Assembly: GCA_052386635.1 (NCBI GenBank)
Contig: JBQTJY010000029.1
Coordinates: 1 to 18,452 of the forward strand
Direction: 5' to 3'
DNA length: 18,452 nucleotides
DNA from: VHBM01 sp052386635
GTDB taxonomy: Archaea > Thermoproteota > Nitrososphaeria > Nitrososphaerales > Nitrosopumilaceae
The position numbers and the translations under genes are program-made. Shown here piece after piece: positions 1-5,825 of the stretch (positions within the stretch are counted from its first letter, which is position 1; every line of letters starts with the position of its first letter). The notes beneath the pieces were generated by a model. It made no database searches. It was not told the DNA's origin and saw only the letters and a list, made by a program, of their open reading frames with translations.

Positions 1-15
1 AAAATCTTTTAGTCG

Positions 16-34
16 ATCAGATGCTTAATCTGAT
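16..34. repeat. Perfect 7-bp inverted repeat, possible terminator
   Basis: ATCAGAT (16-22) and ATCTGAT (28-34) form a perfect stem with a 5-nt loop, and T-rich sequence follows (35-46). It could be the 3' end signal of a gene left of the window or an operator. No reading frame is visible in bases 1-118. Confidence 0.35.
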
Positions 35-105
35 TATTTCATTTTGTGACTAGATTTAGTATTTCATACTAGTGTAATATGAGAAAAATTAAAAATGACA
101 CAATT

Positions 106-110
106 GAGGT
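106..110 (+). promoter_or_regulatory. Shine-Dalgarno site for the PAP2 gene
   Basis: GAGGT lies 8 nt before the TTG at 119. It supports that TTG as the start and implies a short leader. A TATA-like stretch (about 72-80) lies upstream, with a TAGTAT/ATACTA dyad (57-71) next to it. Confidence 0.5.
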
Positions 111-118
111 TTGTCTAG

Positions 119-784
119 TTGCAAAAATGGATTTTTGATATACGCTCAAGGCCTTTTTTTGTTCTAGCTATATCGTTTTTGTTTGTAGCATTACTTGTTT
201 ATTCAAATGTAACTCAGCAATTTGACGAGTCTACAGTTTTGTTCTTTCAATCAATAGCTGGAAATCAAACATTTGATATTTTCATGCAATCAGTTACCGA
301 AGCAGGCGATGTTTTTTACATGCTTGCCTTTGGAGGAATTCTAGTAATCATTAAAAAGACAAGAAAAATTGGCGTAGTCCTTATGATTTTACTAGTTCTT
401 ACCACACTACTTACAGGCTACATAAAGTGTGGAATAGATAGAGACAGACCAAATCTGCCTTTTTTGGGAACTCCTTTTCTTATTGAAGCAACTCAAGATA
501 CCTTTGCACTTTTTTGTGAAGGTGGTGCAAATGCCTCATTTCCATCAGGACATGTAAGCAGAGCCACTGTATTTGGAATGGTTATTGGATTTGCACTATC
601 ACAAAAATTTCCACGCGGATGTTATTTTTTGTTATTGTATCCAATTTTGATGTCAATTAGTAGGATCTATGTGTTGCAACACTTTCCAATGGATGTGATT
701 GGTGGAATCATACTTGGAATCCTGCTTACAGGCGTTGTCATAAAAAAAGCAAAACTAGGTACAATTTTTGAATTAAAAACTTAG
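119..784 (+). CDS. PAP2-family membrane phosphatase
   Basis: This is an integral membrane phosphatase of the PAP2 / phosphatidic acid phosphatase superfamily, which removes phosphate from lipid phosphates such as phosphatidic acid or polyprenyl pyrophosphate. All three signature motifs are present: K103 with RP at 110-111 (KX6RP), PSGH at 142-145, and SR at 181-182 with H188 and D192 (SRX5HX3D). The catalytic histidines are therefore intact. There are about five to six hydrophobic helices, near residues 13-30, 65-79, 84-101, 148-162, 168-182 and 192-208. The 221-residue length fits a minimal prokaryotic PAP2 protein. The start is a TTG preceded by GAGGT at 8-nt spacing. The 3' end overlaps the convergent unknown gene by 12 nt. 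The natural substrate cannot be told from sequence; undecaprenyl- or dolichyl-type pyrophosphate recycling and phospholipid turnover are both possible. Confidence 0.9.
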   Translation: MQKWIFDIRSRPFFVLAISFLFVALLVYSNVTQQFDESTVLFFQSIAGNQTFDIFMQSVTEAGDVFYMLAFGGILVIIKKTRKIGVVLMILLVLTTLLTGYIKCGIDRDRPNLPFLGTPFLIEATQDTFALFCEGGANASFPSGHVSRATVFGMVIGFALSQKFPRGCYFLLLYPILMSISRIYVLQHFPMDVIGGIILGILLTGVVIKKAKLGTIFELKT

Positions 785-1084
785 CTCATCAAAGGCTTTT
801 GTACTGATAAGAACTATTGCATAATGTTCTTTGTCATGGTGATAAGTCCAGTATCTTATATCACGTTCTTGGTTTGCTTTTCGCAAACCAAAATTAACTC
901 CAGTTGTGACTATGTATCCAATTCTTTTTGCAACCCGATTATTTTTTGGAAATAACACCTTGTAGCCTTTTTTTTGATTTGAAAATCCAATTCTAATCAT
1001 TTCTTCTACAGCATCTTCAGCATCCTTTTCGTCTTTGATATCAAAAATCTTTACAATAGGTATCTGTGAAGGATGAAATTCCAT
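773..1084 (-). CDS. Hypothetical protein, 103 aa
   Basis: I do not recognise the family. The product is a small soluble protein with no membrane segment, signal peptide or cysteine. The N-terminal third has an acidic helix (DEKDAEDAVEEM, about residues 18-29). The middle is basic and glycine-containing, and the C-terminal half alternates aromatic and charged residues with a WTYHHDKEH patch near 79-87. The reading frame is supported by an ATG start with a TATA-like palindrome (1104-1113) centred about 25 nt upstream, the spacing of a leaderless archaeal promoter. Its last 12 nt overlap the end of the convergent PAP2 gene. It is probably a lineage-specific protein of unknown role. Confidence 0.7.
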   Translation of the reverse strand: MEFHPSQIPIVKIFDIKDEKDAEDAVEEMIRIGFSNQKKGYKVLFPKNNRVAKRIGYIVTTGVNFGLRKANQERDIRYWTYHHDKEHYAIVLISTKAFDELSF

Positions 1085-1103
1085 AGGTTCTCACTAAAAT
1101 ACG

Positions 1104-1113
1104 AATTTAAATT
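1104..1113 (-). promoter_or_regulatory. TATA box for the 103-aa protein gene
   Basis: AATTTAAATT is centred about 25 nt upstream of the ATG at 1084, consistent with leaderless transcription. Confidence 0.45.
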
Positions 1114-1131
1114 TCTTAACTGGTAAGTCAA

Positions 1132-1148
1132 ATACTAGTTATTAGTAT
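1132..1148. repeat. ATACTA/TAGTAT dyad over a promoter
   Basis: ATACTA (1132-1137) and TAGTAT (1143-1148) form a perfect 6-bp inverted repeat with a 5-nt spacer. It overlaps the probable TATA region of the gene starting at 1179. The same two half-sites in the opposite order occur at 57-71, upstream of the PAP2 gene. Confidence 0.4.
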
Positions 1149-1178
1149 AACTTAATCAACTACAACATTTCACAATAA

Positions 1179-1949
1179 ATGTTGACGTCACTCTCAAAAT
1201 TAGCTAATAAGCTACAAAAAAAGAAAATTGAAGCAACAAAGCTTAGAAAACAAAGCGAAAAAAAATTTGACCAAGTTAGAAAACTTTCTCGTAAATCATC
1301 ATCTGGCCTTTCCTCATTACAACGAAGACTAGAAAATACTCATGAAAAACTTGACGATGTTTCCTTTCACTTAAACCAACGTACGGCACAACAAGAAAGC
1401 ATAATGAGGTTAATCGCAGCTGCACAAGAACGTCTAAAATACGAAAAAGATCTAAAAGACCAAACCGAACAAGAACTAGAATTTGTAAATTCAAAGGAAG
1501 AAAAACAGCAGATCCAGGAAAGGCTTCAAACAATAGTAGATAGAATAAATGAATTAACGGCAGAGATAAGACAAAGAAATGCTGTGGCTAAAAAAACAGC
1601 CAATGCCATTGATGAATACAAAAGCTCCAAATCAAAAATTTCAAATCAAGTTAGAAAGCAGGTTCATGCAAAGCCTGTGCTACTAAACATTGTGAAAAAC
1701 ACGAAAAAAACTGCGACAAGATTAGCTAAACAACTTGAAAACAGAGAAAAACGTGAAAAGGCAGTAAAATTAACCCTTGAAAAAATAAGCAAGACTCTAG
1801 CCAAATCAAGAAAAAGTAAGCCAAAACGTAAAAAGTCAAAAACTAAACCAAAGAAGAAAAAAGTAGCAAAAAAGACCAAGACGAAAAGAAGAATATCTCA
1901 TAAAAGAAAAGTAAAGAAATCAAAAAAATCAAAAGCAAAACGAAGATAG
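1179..1949 (+). CDS. Coiled-coil protein with Lys-rich, histone H1-like tail
   Basis: The protein has 256 residues, with no recognised enzymatic domain and no cysteine. Residues 1-205 are almost entirely charged heptad-type helix (for example RRLENTHEKLDDVSF and QIQERLQTIVDRINEL), predicting a long coiled coil. Residues about 209-256 form a tail dominated by Lys and Arg in KKSK, KPKK and KRR runs, resembling the basic tails of eukaryotic linker histone H1 and some bacterial nucleoid proteins. A role in binding DNA or RNA, perhaps chromosome organisation, is inferred from composition only. The ATG start follows a TATA-like stretch (about 1146-1155), fitting a leaderless transcript. The gene appears monocistronic: 47 nt and a separate TATA box precede the next gene. 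Low-complexity sequence makes homology calls unreliable. Confidence 0.8.
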   Translation: MLTSLSKLANKLQKKKIEATKLRKQSEKKFDQVRKLSRKSSSGLSSLQRRLENTHEKLDDVSFHLNQRTAQQESIMRLIAAAQERLKYEKDLKDQTEQELEFVNSKEEKQQIQERLQTIVDRINELTAEIRQRNAVAKKTANAIDEYKSSKSKISNQVRKQVHAKPVLLNIVKNTKKTATRLAKQLENREKREKAVKLTLEKISKTLAKSRKSKPKRKKSKTKPKKKKVAKKTKTKRRISHKRKVKKSKKSKAKRR

Positions 1950-1965
1950 AACAAACACTCTAAGA

Positions 1966-1973
1966 TTTTAATA
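1966..1973 (+). promoter_or_regulatory. TATA box for the PAC2-family gene
   Basis: TTTTAATA is centred about 27 nt before the ATG at 1997, consistent with a leaderless mRNA that starts at or near the start codon. Confidence 0.45.
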
Positions 1974-1996
1974 CAGTTCAACTACTCACATACTTT

Positions 1997-2773
1997 ATGG
2001 CATTTAGTGAAAAGTTTCTAGTAGAAGTTTCATCACTGCCTGATCTGAAAAACCCAAAACTTGTCTGTGGGTTGCCAGGAAGTGGATTTGTAGGAAAACT
2101 TGCAGTTGATTACATCGTAGATAAATTGCATGGAAAGCACTTTGCAGACATTTACTCTTCCTCGTTTCCGCCTCAAGTTACAATACAGCAAGATGGAACA
2201 GTTGATTTGATAAAAAATTCAATGTATTACTGTAAAACAGAATCAAACGATCTTGTCCTACTTACAGGAGATGCACAACCTGTTTTGCCCCAATCAGAGT
2301 ATCTACTGGCAGAGGAAATAATTAACATATGTAAAAAACTTCACATCGACATCATCTACACATTGGCAGCATACATTACAGGAACATTTTCAAAATCACC
2401 ACAAGTTTATGGAACATGCACCTCTTCAGATTTAATCGAGCAGTTTTCAAAATATCAGGTACAGACAATGAATAGAGGCAGCATTACAGGTATGAATGGC
2501 ATAATTATTGGCGTTGCAAAAAAGTTTAACATGAAAGGAATTTGTCTTTTGGGAGAGACTTCTGGCTATGTAATTGATGCAAAAGCATCAAAAGCTGTCT
2601 TGCAAGTACTATTGCAGATGCTTGACATCAAATTAGATATGACAGAGCTTGACAAAAGAGTAGAAGACACTGAAAAGATCATAAAATCCATTGAATCTCA
2701 AGCATCAAGGGAAGGCTATGGCCAAATGGCTATGCCACAACCAAGCAGCAAAAATCTAGAATACATTAGCTAA
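1997..2773 (+). CDS. PAC2-family protein (proteasome assembly chaperone-like)
   Basis: This is a PAC2 family protein, the archaeal relatives of eukaryotic proteasome assembly chaperone 2. The recognisable features are the glycine-rich N-terminal segment GLPGSGFVGK (25-34), the VTIQQDG and LTGDAQP segments (61-67, 89-95) and a central alpha/beta core to about residue 210. A charged C-terminal helix (about 213-245) follows, as in archaeal PbaA/PbaB-type proteins. The length of 258 residues is usual. Archaeal members form ring-like oligomers; some bind the 20S proteasome and others do not, so a proteasome role is plausible but not shown here. The ATG start is supported by a TATA box 27 nt upstream. 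The next gene begins one base after the stop, so the two are surely co-transcribed. Confidence 0.88.
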   Translation: MAFSEKFLVEVSSLPDLKNPKLVCGLPGSGFVGKLAVDYIVDKLHGKHFADIYSSSFPPQVTIQQDGTVDLIKNSMYYCKTESNDLVLLTGDAQPVLPQSEYLLAEEIINICKKLHIDIIYTLAAYITGTFSKSPQVYGTCTSSDLIEQFSKYQVQTMNRGSITGMNGIIIGVAKKFNMKGICLLGETSGYVIDAKASKAVLQVLLQMLDIKLDMTELDKRVEDTEKIIKSIESQASREGYGQMAMPQPSSKNLEYIS

Positions 2774-2774
2774 A

Positions 2775-3380
2775 ATGAAAAAACGTGGTCCAATAATTTC
2801 ATCATGTGGGTTAGGATTATTACTAATTTCGTTTCTAATTGCTCAATCTGCATTACTAGAAACAAATTCTGACATGTCTGGCCAGCTTTTGGTTCCAGAT
2901 GTTTTTGAAGGAATGTTTGAATATACTACAGAAGAAACTCAAATCTTTGCTGGTGAATCAAATACATTTTCTTTTAGTACAACAAAGGAACAGGTGCCTC
3001 TTCTTTGGGGCTTGCAAATAACTAATTTTGAAGATGGAGATATAGCATCAATTGAGATTACGAACATTTTTGGAGATAATTTTGGAAAATACAAACAAGA
3101 TGAACCAATAGCATTTGAGATGTTTACAATACAAAAAAATGACATTTACAATTTTGTAGTTACAAACAATGCACAAAGGTCTCTTTCTGTCATAATGATG
3201 TTTTCAGAAGACCCACAAAACTCACAAGCCATGACAAATCCTGACTCGCCTTTTATGAAAACTGTTATACCACTTGCTGTTTCTGGAATTATGGTTATTG
3301 CAGGGGTTTTATCTCTTGGAATTGGTATAATACTATCCCTAGTAGATTGGAAGCGAGGCTCAAAATCTAAATATATTTAG
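2775..3380 (+). CDS. Two-helix membrane protein with extracytoplasmic domain
   Basis: The family is not recognised. The layout is clear: a basic N-terminus (MKKR), a hydrophobic signal-anchor (about 7-28), a mainly beta, acidic domain outside the cytoplasm (about 29-160), a second membrane helix (about 163-190) and a short basic cytoplasmic tail. The outer domain, ending in a VVTNNAQRSLSVIMMFS strand pair (128-144), is loosely reminiscent of emp24/GOLD or Ig-like beta sandwiches, but this is weak. The ATG lies one base after the stop of the PAC2 gene, implying one operon and perhaps a membrane partner for the PAC2 protein. The stop overlaps that of the convergent SSB gene by 4 nt (TTAG). Confidence 0.75.
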   Translation: MKKRGPIISSCGLGLLLISFLIAQSALLETNSDMSGQLLVPDVFEGMFEYTTEETQIFAGESNTFSFSTTKEQVPLLWGLQITNFEDGDIASIEITNIFGDNFGKYKQDEPIAFEMFTIQKNDIYNFVVTNNAQRSLSVIMMFSEDPQNSQAMTNPDSPFMKTVIPLAVSGIMVIAGVLSLGIGIILSLVDWKRGSKSKYI

Positions 3381-3673
3381 GATATAATTTCGAGTTTTCC
3401 GTATTTTCCTTTAGTTAGAGAAACTTCACCTTTGAAAGAAGTCGTATATCCATTTTCAATCTTTACTTTTGCGCCATCTTTTACTTGTTCTACTTCATCT
3501 CCCCACAGTGTTAGCTTGATTTCTCCACCAGTTTCATCAATCAAAAATGCATCGCACACTTGGATGGTTCCGCCAGATTTCATATTAACTGTTCTTGGCT
3601 CCCCTTTTCGTTCTACGGTTCCTTCTATGTTAATGCCGCTTCTCATGTTTTTTGCTTGTTCAGCAGTTACCAT
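3377..3673 (-). CDS. ssb: Single-OB-fold SSB (Sulfolobus SSB/RPA type)
   Basis: This is a single-stranded DNA-binding protein with one OB fold. The segment from DETGGEIKLTLWG (46-58) through VKIENGYTTSFKGEVSL (70-86) closely matches the core of Sulfolobus SSB, as I remember that protein. Of the aromatic residues that stack on DNA bases there (W56, W75, F79), W57 and F80 are kept and W75 is replaced by Y76. At 98 residues the protein stops where the OB fold ends. The long Gly/Arg-rich and acidic C-terminal tail of the Sulfolobus protein is missing. The ATG has GAGGT 7 nt upstream and a TATA-like TTATTATAAAG region (about 3694-3705). The 3' end overlaps the convergent membrane gene by 4 nt. It may bind RNA as well as DNA. 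Confidence 0.85.
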   Translation of the reverse strand: MVTAEQAKNMRSGINIEGTVERKGEPRTVNMKSGGTIQVCDAFLIDETGGEIKLTLWGDEVEQVKDGAKVKIENGYTTSFKGEVSLTKGKYGKLEIIS

Positions 3674-3788
3674 TTAGTGAACCTCTTTATGCGTTTATTA
3701 TAAAGCTTTTTTTACTGTCATATTCTCAATGAAAAATTTTTGAATTTGGTTTTTTGTAATGCAGATTTTTGCTCAGCCTAGCTTCTAG

Positions 3789-3798
3789 TTAATATATT
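3789..3798 (+). promoter_or_regulatory. TATA box for tRNA-Leu
   Basis: TTAATATATT is centred about 25 nt upstream of the first base of tRNA-Leu, the normal archaeal promoter spacing. Confidence 0.6.
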
Positions 3799-3818
3799 CT
3801 GTTTTTGGAATGAATTTT

Positions 3819-3922
3819 GCAGGGGTATCGAAGCCCGGCCAACCGAGAAGGACTCAAGATTGTACAAATAGGAAATCCTTTCCTTTAGGGGTTCGTGGGT
3901 TCAAATCCCACCTCCTGCACCA
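3819..3922 (+). tRNA. tRNA-Leu(CAA) with intron and encoded CCA
   Basis: This is a class II tRNA. The acceptor stem is GCAGGGG (3819-3825) with CTCCTGC (3912-3918). The D stem is TCG/CGA (3828-3830, 3844-3846). The anticodon stem is AAGGA/TCCTT (3848-3852, 3876-3880), and the spliced loop CTCAAGA has anticodon CAA (3855-3857). The long variable arm is at 3881-3894. The T stem is GTGGG/CCCAC around TTCAAAT. The discriminator is A3919, and CCA is encoded at 3920-3922. A 16-nt intron interrupts the anticodon loop. A TATA box lies about 25 nt upstream. The tRNA decodes UUG. Confidence 0.95.
3859..3874 (+). other. 16-nt intron in tRNA-Leu, position 37/38
   Basis: Removing these bases restores a 7-nt anticodon loop closed by AAGGA/TCCTT. 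The boundary is ambiguous by one base because A occurs at both 3859 and 3875. The splice region fits a relaxed bulge-helix-bulge: 5' bulge AGA (3857-3859), 3' bulge AAA (3873-3875) and a central helix CTCA/TAGG with one C-A mismatch and one G-T pair. Confidence 0.85.
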
Positions 3923-3956
3923 TACACGAAATCACTAATTTTTGATAAAATAATTC

Positions 3957-4085
3957 TTAGATTTTTGGTTCTACGCTTTTGACCGTCTTTACAGAATGCC
4001 GTGAAAGCTCCTCATGCAGCTTTGCAAGTTCCTCGTCTTTGAATGTCAAGTTGCACCTAAAACATTGCCAAACCTTGACACTCAT
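3957..4085 (-). CDS. 42-aa C2H2 zinc-finger protein
   Basis: This frame encodes a 42-residue protein that is essentially one zinc finger. C8 and C11 are separated by two residues, then 12 residues to H24, then five to H30. F15 and L20/L23 lie near the hydrophobic core positions of a classical C2H2 finger (C-x2-C-x12-H-x5-H). Only a short basic/valine tail follows. The ATG (4083-4085) has a TATA-like CTTAAATG on the minus strand (4109-4117), centred about 28 nt upstream, which supports leaderless expression. The gene lies alone between tRNA-Leu and a membrane protein gene. Small archaeal zinc fingers may bind nucleic acid or protein; the target is unknown. A chance frame with exactly this metal spacing plus a well-placed promoter seems unlikely. 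Confidence 0.75.
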   Translation of the reverse strand: MSVKVWQCFRCNLTFKDEELAKLHEELSRHSVKTVKSVEPKI

Positions 4086-4108
4086 TACTATACATACTAC
4101 AATTTTGC

Positions 4109-4117
4109 ATTTAAGGA
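4109..4117 (-). promoter_or_regulatory. TATA box for the zinc-finger gene
   Basis: CTTAAATG-type sequence read on the minus strand, about 28 nt before the ATG at 4085. Confidence 0.4.
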
Positions 4118-4239
4118 TATTGAACAAATCATTTGTTTTTTTAAATTAGCTTTGTATTTTTTCAATAAACCTAAATTTTTTTAGAATAATGGATCCATTT
4201 TTTCTTTTATTTACAATATTGTATACCTAAGGATTTACA

Positions 4240-4257
4240 TGCAGTGAAGGCAAATCC
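4240..4257 (+). other. Arm region of a hairpin before the VTT-like gene
   Basis: GGATTT at 4231-4236 pairs with AAATCC at 4252-4257 across a 15-nt loop, just upstream of the start codon at 4268. Two ATGs at 4258 and 4261 open a four-to-five codon frame that ends in TGA (4273-4275), overlapping the gene start. The feature could influence translation, but the stem is short. Confidence 0.25.
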
Positions 4258-4267
4258 ATGATGAATA

Positions 4268-4888
4268 ATGGCTGACATTCTTGAGATGCTTGGTGAGCTT
4301 TCATATTTTGGCGTCTTTTTTCTACTAATTGGAATTAATGCCGTTCCAATATTGATGATTCCAACATGGATGGTTTTAGCATCTTTTCATGCACTTGACG
4401 CATCTTTTGATCCTTTAGCACTTGCCTTGGTAGGAGCAACAGGCGCAACAATAGGCAGGGTTTTCTTGAAGCGCTATAGCAGCCTCTTTAGGAGATTTAT
4501 AGGAAAAGAGCAACAATCCAATCTTGATGTAATTGGAAATTTTCTAAACAAGAAAAGGTTTGGTTATCTTATCGCGTCTTTTGTTTTTGCTGCAACTCCT
4601 CTTCCTGACAACTTTTTGTTTGTCGCGTATGGCCTGATGAAGGCAAAAAGTTTTGGACTATACCTTGGATTTTGGCTTGGGCGAGTCATATCATACTATA
4701 TAATGATCTCAATTAGTGATGTTGTTTTAGTACCATTTTTGCAATTATTTGAAGAAGAATACATTGGAATATTACTTGCAGATGGCATAGGAATAGGCTC
4801 TGTGATATTTTTTACTTGTATAAACTGGACACTATTGATTACCAAACGAAAATTCAAGTTAATTAAACCAAAGCTTTGGAGAATCTAG
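4268..4888 (+). CDS. DedA/VTT-like membrane protein
   Basis: This is a 206-residue integral membrane protein that looks like a divergent DedA / VTT (SNARE-associated) family member. The N-terminal re-entrant-type segment is hydrophobic (about 13-40). A glycine-rich GATGATIGRVFLKRY stretch (56-70) is followed by a soluble basic loop (71-98). The second conserved half has a FVFAATPLPDNFLFVAYG segment (105-122) and an LGFWLGR helix (133-139). Two or three further helices follow near 140-158 and 172-192. DedA/VTT proteins are linked to lipid scrambling or carrier-lipid recycling and to proton-dependent transport; no substrate can be assigned. Earlier ATGs at 4258 and 4261 are out of frame and stop at once, so 4268 is used. 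The HD hydrolase gene follows within 2 nt of the stop, suggesting an operon. Confidence 0.7.
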   Translation: MADILEMLGELSYFGVFFLLIGINAVPILMIPTWMVLASFHALDASFDPLALALVGATGATIGRVFLKRYSSLFRRFIGKEQQSNLDVIGNFLNKKRFGYLIASFVFAATPLPDNFLFVAYGLMKAKSFGLYLGFWLGRVISYYIMISISDVVLVPFLQLFEEEYIGILLADGIGIGSVIFFTCINWTLLITKRKFKLIKPKLWRI

Positions 4889-4890
4889 AA

Positions 4891-5514
4891 TTGAGTGTTT
4901 TAGAGCACCTAACAAAAGATGTAGAAAAACTAACTAGAAAAAATGATGCAGCACATGACTTTGAGCACATAATGAGAGTTTACAAAAATGCAAAAAAGAT
5001 TTGTAAAAGTGAAAAAGTAAATCCGAAACTGGTTCTATGTGCAGCCTTACTACATGATATAGTATCTTTTCCAAAGTCTGATAAAAGATCAAAAACATCA
5101 TCTAAAAAAAGCTCGATTCTAGCCTCCAAAATTCTAAAAAAATATAATTTTTCAAAAAACGAAATACAAATAATTTGTAATGCCATTTTGGATCATAGCT
5201 TTTCAAAAAATAAAATACCACAAACAATAGAAGGGAAAATTTTGCAAGATGCAGACAGGCTTGATGCAATAGGCGCAATAGGTGTTGCAAGAGCATTTGC
5301 AGTTGGTGGCCACACAAACAGGCCATTTTACAATAAATTAGATCCGTTTTGTAGAAAACGAATTCCTGATGATCAGAGATGGACACTAGATCATTTTTTC
5401 AGAAAACTATTGCTTTTAGAAAAACTAATGAATACAAAATCGGCCAAAATTGAAGCCAAAAAAAGAACTAGCGTGATTAGAAAGTATCTTGATGACTTGA
5501 AAAGGGAAATTTAG
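4891..5514 (+). CDS. HD-domain phosphohydrolase (YedJ-like)
   Basis: This is a metal-dependent phosphohydrolase of the HD superfamily. Ligands visible in a 207-residue product are H22/H26 (HDFEH), the H55-D56 doublet in LLHDIV and the QDADRLDAIGAIGVAR block (119-134), the arrangement of YedJ-like proteins. A Lys/Arg-rich C-terminus follows. Substrates of this group are poorly known; nucleotide or phosphonucleotide hydrolysis is likely. A TTG at 4876 lies in the same frame and would give 212 residues. I prefer the TTG at 4891 because GGAG (4878-4881) sits 9 nt before it, while nothing comparable precedes 4876. The gene begins 2 nt after the VTT-like gene. Its stop overlaps the convergent unknown gene by 4 nt (TTAG). 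Confidence 0.88.
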   Translation: MSVLEHLTKDVEKLTRKNDAAHDFEHIMRVYKNAKKICKSEKVNPKLVLCAALLHDIVSFPKSDKRSKTSSKKSSILASKILKKYNFSKNEIQIICNAILDHSFSKNKIPQTIEGKILQDADRLDAIGAIGVARAFAVGGHTNRPFYNKLDPFCRKRIPDDQRWTLDHFFRKLLLLEKLMNTKSAKIEAKKRTSVIRKYLDDLKREI

Positions 5515-5822
5515 CCATAGTCAATATATCTGTCATATCGCTTTTCAACCTCAGTATTTTTTCCCTGGACTATTTTTTCAATCTCCTCATTTTTTCGCAT
5601 TTTGATATAGTTTACAAGTTCAGAAAACTCACTTGTTTTTGGATATGTTTCAAAAAGTGGATTTAGCAAATTAAAATATTCGATTACCTTTTCTCTAAAT
5701 TCTTGTCTTGTGGGTCTTTTTATAGAATTTAGGCGAAACCAAATCACTGCCCAGCTTGCCCCAACTATATGTGGCAACAAGTCAAAGGCACGTTCAATCT
5801 CAAATCGTTGATCATTTCTCAT
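5511..5822 (-). CDS. Hypothetical protein downstream of hemB
   Basis: I do not recognise this 103-residue protein. It is soluble and probably all-helical, with aromatic-rich N-terminal helices (for example GASWAVIWFRLN, 21-32), a conserved-looking RPTRQEFREKV segment (36-46) and a charged, Tyr/Lys-rich C-terminus. It has no cysteine and one histidine (H18). The ATG starts 3 nt after the hemB stop on the same strand, so it must be translated from the hemB mRNA. That position makes a role linked to tetrapyrrole synthesis or its regulation possible, but this is only guilt by association. The stop shares TTAG with the convergent HD hydrolase gene. Confidence 0.72.
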   Translation of the reverse strand: MRNDQRFEIERAFDLLPHIVGASWAVIWFRLNSIKRPTRQEFREKVIEYFNLLNPLFETYPKTSEFSELVNYIKMRKNEEIEKIVQGKNTEVEKRYDRYIDYG

Positions 5823-5825
5823 ATG

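Noticed and set aside
1276..1879. Minus-strand frames opposite the coiled-coil gene (85 and 71 codons)
   Set aside because: They mirror the Lys/Arg-rich plus-strand coding sequence, giving Phe/Leu-rich chains, and have no promoter or family match.
3819..3922. Integration site at tRNA-Leu
   Set aside because: No integrase gene and no repeated 3' tRNA fragment were seen nearby in the window.
4258..4275. Leader peptide of four to five codons before the VTT-like gene
   Set aside because: The frame is too short and has no coding evidence. It is only mentioned with the hairpin.
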